DNA of 38,356 nt from Lactarius indigo (Eukaryota > Basidiomycota > Agaricomycetes > Russulales > Russulaceae). The notes under the pieces are model-generated. The model was not told the DNA's origin and made no database searches. It saw nothing but the letters and a program-made list of their open reading frames with translations. The position numbers and the translations under genes are program-made. Location of the stretch: positions 1 through 38,356 of the forward strand of contig JAFKAC010000268.1 in NCBI GenBank assembly GCA_025766275.1. The letters run 5' to 3'. Of the stretch, positions 30,317 to 38,356 are shown in pieces (the stretch's first letter is position 1; each line of letters opens with the position of its first letter).

Positions 30317-30358
30317 AAAAAAAAATCGGCCCGGTATTCCTGGTAGCGGACCGTCCTT
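30317..30358. repeat. Short interspersed repeat, copy 2
   Basis: A9 followed by tcggcccgg, ggtagcg and gaccgtcctt, in the same orientation as copy 1 and about 208 bp away. It lies about 90 bp before the YEATS-protein start codon. Confidence 0.5.
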
Positions 30359-30444
30359 GCCTCTCGCCAAGTTCTCTCCCTTAGACAGAGAGTGCTCTGC
30401 AGAGCAGAGCAAAACGTCATCTCGTCATCTACAACAACTTGGGC

Positions 30445-33400
30445 ATGTTAGGCAAGAGAAAGGATCGTACAACCAATTCACCCACGCCAAACCTGAATAA
30501 TGAGGGGGATATCGCTGCACCGCGGTCGGGGTACGCTGTTGCACGACAGCTCGTCCTTGAAGAGCTCGACCTGGAAATCCGTATGCGGCAAAGATTGAAG
30601 GAAACGATCGAGTCGCGTATTGGTTGGGCAACTTGTTTGCAGACATCTTTAAGCGCTGTGCGTGAGGACCATGGTGCGTCTGTCCCCAATCATAAAGAAT
30701 ACAGGCCCTCACCTTTACAGGTTCTGAAAGCACGGGCGACACTGGTGCCAACGTATTTCAACTTGCCGCTGCGGACGCCCTGCACGTTGCGGAGACCCCG
30801 TTACTTCCTATTTTATCCCGCGAATCCCACTTCCCCTCTCGTTTTACTTCTGAAGCTATTCCAACACCGCCCGCAACTTCTTCCACGAACCCCTATGCTC
30901 GCCCATACACTCGTCTCGCTCGCTCCAGGCGGTCACCGTCTTCTATTCGTCCCGCACCCCAACATCTTTACATTCGTGACTCTTCCACTAATACGATTGC
31001 ACGGCTCGCGTGCCCTGATTGCTCACGCGGAGATTTCCCACGAGTCCAAAGTCTTCTGAACCACTGCCGCTTACAACACGGCCGTGAGTTCGGCAGCCAT
31101 GACGAGTGCATCCGCGGTTGTGCAGTCCAAGTTCCAGTGGATGAAGAGGCGTGGATCATAGAAAATGGGAGCGAGCTCAGAAACGTCAGCCTACCGAGCT
31201 TGCGGAGGCTGTTTGAGATGGCGGTTGGTAACGTTAGCAGCCCATTAGAGATTGCGCCGGTGAATGATGCCCCATCTGTTCACCAAGACGTAAGTCCAGA
31301 ACATATTACCGTGTCGGGGCGAGAGATTTTACGGTCTTCGGCGCCGACTCATGCAAGCACGCACCTTTCTCGGACCCTGGGTCATCACGTCGATACACCG
31401 GCTCTTGCACCATTCCTCGGTCGTGCACCGAAACGACGAAGCATCACGACGTATGATGAAAATGCTCCAGTAGACATCGACGGAAGCCTGCATGTGACTC
31501 CTGGGCGGCGATGGAGAATCCCTCTCACACACAGAAGTCGAGCTCGGCCTGCTCTGGATCTCATCATTCCAGTTGATGCATCACTACACCAATTAACGCC
31601 CCATGTGGCACCTGTGACTCAGGGCACTCGCTTTCACATCGTTTCCCGCGTCACAATATCCGACCGTAGTCTGTGGATTCCCATCGGTAAGTATTGTTGT
31701 AGTGAAAGTGGAAGAAACATCTCAACCTTTCCATTCTATACAGATCGGCGCTCAGTTACTGCGCCCGAACAGACGCATCGATGGTGTTTGTCAATCGAAG
31801 CACCTTCATACGTATGTACACTGATGCGTGTGAACCCACGGAGCGCTGAAGTCAGTTTTCAGAGCCTACCGCTCGGTGCCGTTTTGGAGCATGCAACTAT
31901 CACTTGCTTGTCTCCAAGCCCTCCTCCTACTCGAGCACTTGATGAACCTTTGGAAGTGTCAGGTCCCCCATTCTTCGCCTGCGGGACGACGTCCCAACCA
32001 TTTCTCGCCCGGCTTCGGTTCGAGTGGACAAGCGGATCGTTGAATCCTCCACTAGAAGTGGAACATTGGGTAGAGGTGCGATGATCATATTACATAAAAA
32101 TGAGACCCTAACTGGTACTTAGTTGGACATGCTCCACACTAATACGCCAGCGCTCGGCGATGAACAAGTTCTAGATGTCGAACTGGACCGCAATACAGTG
32201 TTCCGCCAAATACCTCCTTCCGAGCATGGTTTGGATCCTTGGAATTTGGACTCCGAGCCCCTACCGACCTCACCAAAACCTGTCCCAGCGCTTCCAAGCG
32301 AGCCTCGCAAGTCAACTGCTTTCCTTTATTAGATGAACGCTTATATGTTCTTTTGTTTATTTTCAACAGGGTATATCACTCTCCTCAGATCACTTGTCCC
32401 GGCGTTTCCGCTGACATTACGAGGTTTGGAAAGTATAATATGTTAATTCCAAATCACTGAGTTTTCTGGAACAGACCTAAAGGGTAAATTACCCACCCCT
32501 CTCCCATACAAGCTAGTCTCCTCTCCTGCACAGTTCCGGGCGTTCGTTCCTGGTCGGAGAAAAGCTATTGAGGTAGGCGACAATTGGTAAGATTCACAGC
32601 CTCTGAACATTATCACAGTGGGCGCGGGCACGTGCCCTTCGTGAGGCATATGAGAAAATCCGGGAGGAACAGACGCCGGCAGAGGAGTATCCCCAACTTA
32701 GTACCGGTGGGGTTTTTACCTGGCTGAGAGATGCAGGACTGTCTCTCTGCCGAGCTGTGCCAACAGCTGCGCCCATGGAGAAGAGAACATCTGAACGAAT
32801 AATGCCGTCAGCGGCAGAAGTGTTCTGTCCGGTCTGCGGTCTCGACTCAGTAAGACACCCCCCACGGGAAGCACCGAGCAGCGGTCCTTCTTGTCCCCTT
32901 TCTTCAACGTCACAACTTCCACTTTTGGATGTAGGATCGTGTCTATCACAGGATCACCTGGACAACCCCACTTGTTTTACGCTAGCGCAACAGAAACCTT
33001 TCCATTGGTCTCCACGAGATGTCTTGGCCGTAACCGATCCAACTCTCAATCGTGCCGTGCGGAGCATCTTATTTTCGCTGAAATTAAGTTGTTTCCAAGA
33101 GTCACAAGGCGAAGCTTCCATTTCCGGTGGCGGGGGTCTATGCCCCAATGGCATTGCTGTTGCCCCGATGACGGCCGATCGGGGCACACGAGGCCGAGTC
33201 GACTTCCCCCCAAACATTGAACACGAATTCACCTCGCTGACAGCGTCGGCGATACTCGCACTGTCGGTGCGCAGATTCGCGCGTTGTTTGGTGCAATCAG
33301 CGGTCACTGCCTTTACCAGTGATCGTGCGCGGATAAGGGGGAACCCGCGAGCCGTGATCGCCCAAGCCCACGTTGCCCGCGGCTTGGTTGGTCCGTTCCT

Positions 33401-33503
33401 GGGACGCGATGGCGTTCTTGCCGGCCTTCCCGTTGCGCAGGTGCCACCCGTTGCCCTGGCTTTATCCACCCTCGCTCAACTCCCGCGAAAGGACGTGCTG
33501 TAG
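30445..33503 (+). CDS. YEATS2-like chromatin protein with C2H2 finger and possible histone fold
   Basis: Exons: 30445-30673, 30721-31686, 31744-31811, 31863-32075, 32123-32310, 32389-32423, 32475-32572, 32619-33503 (perhaps split by an in-frame 63-nt intron, 32931-32993); about 870 codons. The N terminus has a charged helix (LDLEIRMRQRLKETIESR). A C2H2 finger follows (C174-X2-C177-X13-H191-X4-H196, CPDCSRGDF...HCRLQH). A YEATS-like region (about 370-500) includes THRWCLSIEAPSY, LEHATITCLSP and LGDEQVLDVELDRN. The C-terminal part has FRAFVPGRRKAIE, CPVCGLD and a helical end (ASAILALSVRRFARCLVQ onward) in the place of the YEATS2 histone fold. YEATS domains read acylated histone lysines; in animals YEATS2 is an ATAC acetyltransferase subunit. 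The junction after 32310 is uncertain: the donor GTCAAC is weak, and 32370 is an alternative acceptor with no matching donor. Confidence 0.72.
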
Positions 33504-33969
33504 CATGCTGTGCTGTCATGGATACTCTTCCTGTTGAGATGCTGAGTTTCCGAGCAGTTGATTATCTTCGGTTAATTTTTATGCCGGTGTATGTACTGGG
33601 ATATGATAAGCGTACTATCCGGAGCAAACGGCTCTGTAATATTAATGTCTATGGCATAGTGATTGCACGCCGCGCCACATCGGCGTTCGGGAGAGAATGA
33701 GAAAGTGGATCGGGTTAGACCAACAGCAGAAAGCCTGCTTCTTAGATCTGAGATCAAGGGGTATTTTTGCTGTGACCCACGTGCTCCGATTGCTATTTTT
33801 CCACACACTGGCACCGGGCCCGGGTCTACCTTGGGGTCCGCATAGAATATTTCAATGTCATGTCTTGGTTGCAACATCGCTTCCTTCCCTCTCTGTCTCC
33901 CCGCGTACCAGATATTTCTGGGAGCCCGTCCAGCTGTTCACCGTTTCCAGTCCTGATCTCCTTCATATC

Positions 33970-36166
33970 ATGGTACAATTACCACTGCCATCAGGAGCGA
34001 CCATCGACAACACCATCGGTGCCGTGGTCGTTGGATGGGGCATTTCATCTCTGTACGTCCTGGCATCGCATGACCGTGCTGCCTGCTCTCCCTCATTCCA
34101 CATACCCAGTATCTTCGGCATGCTCTGCATCCAGGTCTGGACATACTACCAACGGTACCCGAACGATCACTGGTCGTATAAGGTTCTGGTACGCCCGTGA
34201 TATGTGTTTCAGTAACAACGTGGTCAGCCGCTGACGCCCTTTGTGTTGTTCTTAATAACGCTCGTGTTTGCGCTCGTGAATCCTCGGCGTCTAGGTCTTC
34301 GCGCTCTGGTATGCCCATTTCGGCCCGTCTCCACCGCCGCTCAGTGCTCACAATTGATCAGGGCCCTGGAGGTCCTCCACCAAATCTTCGTTGGTCACAT
34401 TGCTTGGTTTTACGTCGTCGAGTGAGCCTAGGATGTCGCCCAGTGGTGCCCATCACTCACCGGCGCTCTCGCAGGAATTTCGGGATCACCGCTGTCTCAG
34501 GCTTAAAACTTCTTTCACAACCCCCAGTGTGGTAAGTCCACGGACAGTGTCCACAGTCATATCACAGGGGCACGGACGCTCACTCTGGCCCCACATTGTT
34601 AGGACCCTTAGCGTGAGCTCTTTTTGCCCAATCCTAGTTGGTGCGAAGAAGCTGAATATTCTGAAACCAAATAGTCCCAAACCTTGTTGGGGGTGAGTCC
34701 CGCCTACTTCTCTAAACCTAACTAGCGTATAACTCTAACGAACACGTTTCAGTCACTCGTGGGGACTATCGTGAAGATGTATTCAATTATACTACTATTG
34801 CACCTGGATATTTTCTGACACGTATTTCTCAGATGCTTTGGGATGCGGGTTTGGAGGTGTGAGTGTTGGCTTACCTGTTCAGAAGAGGCGTTTTCTCAAG
34901 CGAGCATCTCAGTTTCCCGTGGTAATTACTTGGTCACAGGCCTGATCGTGCGTCGTCTTATGGCTCGTTTCCGAGGGACTTTGTTTACATTTCGCTCAGA
35001 TTGGCATGGCGGTTGCCCAGTTTGGTAGGTCGTTGTCTGTTTTGCGGATGGTTCTTATTATCTTGACGAATAATTTTGGTCATATAAAGCCACCGCTGTC
35101 GGTACGTGTGTCCTCTGTGACTACGTGGAGTTTAATGTGACTTGGTTCACCTACAGTTTACACACTTAGAACGTAAATTCTTTCTCTCCCGAGATGGCCT
35201 CACAGCGACGACTAATGCGAAATTTTTGCTAGTTTCCACCTTCAAGTAAGCCAGGCAGAGAAAATTAAGGTATATCATTCCTTTGCGGCACGTTCTGTAT
35301 TAACAGCGTTCACAGTCAATCGGCTCTGCAGCCTTAGCCCTAGGAGTGGCGACAGACGTTTTCACTGCTGCATCGCTTTCCTATTTCCTTCACAAGATGA
35401 GGACAGGATTCAAGAGGTATTGGTGCAAGTCCTCCAAGTGTAGTCGAGGCTTAACCTGATTAGGTCCGATACGTTGATCAATCGCCTCATCATTTACTCG
35501 GTCAACACCGGCGCGTTGACAAGGTGAGTAGTATCTAAGGCACGCGATGGATTAGGTCTCTAATCACGTGTTTTCTATAGTGTCTTCAGCGCCGGAGTAC
35601 TGGCGTCGGTACGCTGCATCCCTAATAATTTTCCCCACGAATAGTACTAACAGTGCTTCTAGTACAACTTAATGCCATCAAATCTCATCTATGTCGCCCT
35701 CTACTTCGTGCTGACCAAACGTACGCCTTTCCATCCTTAGATCTACAGGCCCCATTGACCCACTTTCTCCTGGCGTAGTGTTTGCGAACTCGTGTGTGGG
35801 AACGTGAGCTACTCCCTTTTGAGCGAATGTCACACGTTGACTCCAGTTTCTAGGCTCAACACCCGACGGTTTATTCATGGGAGGGGTACTGACCACGAGG
35901 AGGCAACTATACCAACTTTCCTCATGGTTGCCAACACCCTTCCCGCGCCGCCAGAACGCACACTGGCGAAACGGAACGTGCGTCAGCAGAGGGGGTCCAT
36001 CGTTTCAGAATCAGACAAGGTAGCCCGTTCGGCTTCGCTGTCCATCTATGCTCACGGGATCCCCACTAGGTACCGCAGTATGCGCACGGCTGGTAGAATT
36101 CCACGCCCCGCCATTAGCTCTGTTTGGCCTCACACGGCTTGTATCACCACTCGTTTGTTATGCTGA
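33970..36166 (+). CDS. DUF6534 multi-pass membrane protein; middle part unresolved or broken
   Basis: 5' exons 33970-34052, 34110-34188, 34295-34308, 34362-34421 and 34475-34531 join in frame: PLPSGATIDNTIGAV, FGMLCIQVWTYYQRYP, ALEVLHQIFVGHIAWFYVV. 3' exons 35316-35416, 35464-35523, 35581-35608, 35663-35720, 35779-35803 and 35854-36166 also join: ALALGVATDVFTAASLSYFL, KRSDTLINRLIIYSVNTGAL, YNLMPSNLIYVALYFVLTK, then a hydrophilic tail. This order of helices and motifs is that of DUF6534 proteins, abundant seven-helix-like membrane proteins of mushrooms with unknown function. Between 34532 and 35315, peptide pieces of the expected type occur (SLVGTIV; NYTTIAPGYFLTRI) but in different frames with no workable introns. 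The gene may therefore be a recent pseudogene or contain sequence errors. The intron at 35609-35662 has a perfect TACTAAC branch site. Confidence 0.7.
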
Positions 36167-38356
36167 CCATGGACTCCGTCGTCGGGGTAAACGGCCTGAT
36201 TGACCACCGGATTCCCATATTGTATTCCACGCATCCTCTGGCTTGTAAGACCTGGCATTTACTTTTTTTTTTTTGCAATTGTTTGGGAATACCTGTTCGC
36301 ATGTACATAGCCCTTTCTGTGAAGAGGAGGATCATCTATCTGTCGGCCCCTGTCACTTTCTTCGTTATCAAAGTTTGGGTCATCATATCTTGTCTATCAT
36401 TTACCCTACTCTTCATTCTTCGCCAATTCTTCGCCACCCGAGGGATTCGTGAAACATGCACCGGGCCGGCTCCCTTCCGTATGTAGTATCCGATAGCGAA
36501 AAGTACCTAAAGGCGGAGGGTTGTAATTACGGATCGAAGCGGGTGATGTAGGTCACCAGTGGCGATTCAAAACTTGAACGGACTATCCACGGAATCCGCG
36601 TGGCAGATGTCACTTTTAGGTTATGCTCCAGCCACTGGTAGTCGTTTATCAGAAGCCCCACGAGTGTCGGCGCTCCTCAGCCCACTGGCTCCTGGCCGCA
36701 GATATTCTCGGATGGCACATATTCTTGCTAGTACATTTCTGGAACAAATGAAGCGAGAGTCCTAGACGCTGTCAGTTGCAGAATCCTTCTCGTCCTAAGG
36801 TACTGCACACCACATGGTACTGAGGGGTAGAGAGCGTCAATCACAGGACGAATCGTGATACTCAGAAAACCGAAAAAAAAAGGGTCTGACTCAGAGAACC
36901 ATAGAACATGGCTTATTAGACTACTCTAGTTGCGAAAAAAAAAAGGAAAGTTTCGGGGGAATAGCAGCAGGGTGTGTAAATGGACCGTTCTGACTAAGAT
37001 ATTTGTGTAGAAATGTGGTCGTGTGATACAGTAGTCTTATTTGATATTTGATATGAATAGAGGGGTAGCTCGTCCCGTGACCTGGAATTCTCCTTGTCCT
37101 TCTCCTAGTCGCCCTTCTCACAGCATGGCTCATCTCTCTAAAGAAAACAAGCAAGTTGTGAAACGTTTTGGAATGGCCCCGCTCTCAGAGGACGACAAGA
37201 AAGTCGTGGAGTGGCGGTGGAAAGAGTCTGACAATGCTATTTACGAGCATGGGTTCGCCGTTCTTAAATTCAGTTTTTCCTCTGACCACCCTTCCCGGAC
37301 TTAGAGGGCACATAGAAGCTTCCCTGCATTTCTTTTGGTTCTTCCTGTTCAACACTCATAATAGTCAGAAAGGGCCATACGCAACGACGATAAACCTTCT
37401 GTTGACCTCACCGTGGTGCTGCTGTCACAGTTGGGTGCAATAGGTGGTAGATGCCTTGATCCAGACGTCACATATCTCGAAGTACAGGACTGTGGACCTC
37501 ATTTGGCCAACCTATCAACACACCGCCTCCTCCGAGTCAGCCATGATGGAGGAGGTGGCTTAGTGTCGACCGCAACTGACCCTATTCCTTTTTCTAACAC
37601 TTGTATTGATCCTAATCCTCGGTGCACGTTGTTGGTGATCGATGGTCAATTATTGATGATCGCTGGCAGAACCTGGGCACCTTTGTCCAAATTTCCGTAT
37701 TTTCGTTTCCAATTTTCAACTTACCTCCTGGAATCCGCGTGTCTCTATTTTCTCGACTTCTCTGTTTACATTATGGTCAACTACACAGCGTTTTAGAACC
37801 TTTACTCCATTTCCTGGCACCCGCTATACGCCCTTTCGTCATCTGGCGCCCAGCTTTCCCCGTCTCCTTTGTCTCCGGCAAATATTTCACTGCCCGCTCG
37901 CCTTGCAGCGTTGTGATCAGCTCGAACTGTGCATTGATGGCAATGGTGTTGCAACATTCTTTGTGTAGGTACGAGGTGATTGCTCAGGAAGCACGGAAAC
38001 GTACTCTTATCCGGGGGGTTCTTGTCGCATAAACCGGTACTAACCACTACCCTTCCGTTGGATGCTCAAGCTTCTGTCTATCCTCCTCCACCTATCCCTT
38101 TTTTTGTTTCTTGCAGGATTTTTTTTGACCTATTTGTATTCCGGGGTACATATCGGAGATACAGACCGGTCGTAGCTTGTATCACTACAGTTGAGAGAAC
38201 CAATATCTTAAGAGGTGGCCCAAGTCGTACGTAAATAACCGAAACTCCGAGTCGGGGGAAGTATAGTAGATAGTTGGCAACCGCAAAGGGCATAGAATCG
38301 CACAAAGCAGTCTTAATATAGGCGGTGTTACCCTCACGTAATAGAGACAAGACTAT
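36167..38356. other. Right-end stretch without a supportable gene
   Basis: Several short plus-strand frames are present (for example MAHLSKENKQVVKRFGMAPL from 37123, and frames covering 37413-38032), but I find no consistent splicing among them and recognise no family. The piece at 37123-37301 has the most protein-like composition and may be an exon of an unknown gene. The rest shows T-rich runs and no repeat or RNA gene. Confidence 0.4.

Larger units (their letters stand above)
28609..30444. other. Intergenic, no gene seen, contains a short repeat pair
   Basis: There are no supported genes in 1.8 kb. Small frames are AT-mixed and start with non-ATG codons. Features: a G8 run near 29153, and two similar segments at 30109-30155 and 30317-30358. 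Confidence 0.5.

Noticed and set aside
33697..33969. In-frame N-terminal extension of the DUF6534 protein from an ATG at 33697
   Set aside because: The extension is not hydrophobic or family-like; the family pattern begins directly after the ATG at 33970.
36124..36486. Hydrophobic 120-codon plus-strand frame
   Set aside because: It overlaps the end of the DUF6534 gene, starts in T-rich sequence and has no family pattern; hydrophobicity follows from T richness.
1..38356. CRISPR arrays, bacterial operons, prophage or plasmid features
   Set aside because: No spaced direct repeats or bacterial gene organisation; introns and Pol III tRNA show eukaryotic DNA.

Overview
The window looks like nuclear DNA of a basidiomycete fungus, most likely an agaricomycete. 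The reasons are many short GT-AG introns of about 45-70 nt, a tRNA-Ala gene with a Pol III terminator, a DUF6534-type membrane protein of the kind expanded in mushroom-forming fungi, a fungal GH35 beta-galactosidase with 19 exons, and a Tad1/I-like LINE. This is judged from sequence features only; no species is claimed.

Layout. Positions 53-3036 (minus) hold the 5' part of a long proline-rich gene of the Bbc1/AIM3 type, which runs off the left edge. Just upstream of it, and in the same orientation, lies a complete non-LTR retrotransposon (3214-13114) flanked by a perfect 16-bp target site duplication and ending in a 29-nt A tail. It carries ORF0, a very long gag-like ORF1 and an endonuclease/reverse transcriptase/RNase H ORF2. 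ORF0 and ORF1 share one reading frame and are separated only by a UGA codon. From 13.1 to 18.1 kb the DNA is gene-poor, with one probable small two-exon gene, one small gene with an apparent frameshift and long stretches where I see nothing.

From 18.1 kb the region is gene-dense: tRNA-Ala(UGC) on the minus strand; NOP12, an RRM protein of ribosome biogenesis (plus, 4 exons); a convergent GH35 beta-galactosidase (minus, 19 exons, 1081 codons before the stop, all phases consistent); and a divergently transcribed amino acid permease (plus, 10 exons, 572 codons). Sugar release and amino acid uptake share a 514-bp intergenic region, which could be coincidence or nutritional co-regulation.

After a degraded methyltransferase-like fragment (28.15-28.6 kb) and 1.8 kb of intergenic DNA with a pair of short A-run-linked repeats, there is a YEATS2-like chromatin protein (30.4-33.5 kb) with a C2H2 finger, a YEATS domain and a possible C-terminal histone fold. 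Next comes a DUF6534 multi-pass membrane protein gene (33.97-36.17 kb) whose two ends splice cleanly but whose middle I could not read. The last 2.2 kb hold no gene I can support.

The most unusual object is the retrotransposon: a young-looking copy almost 10 kb long, with an in-frame UGA between ORF0 and an ORF1 that has no nearby AUG. It also displaces the upstream DNA of a probable actin-patch gene.
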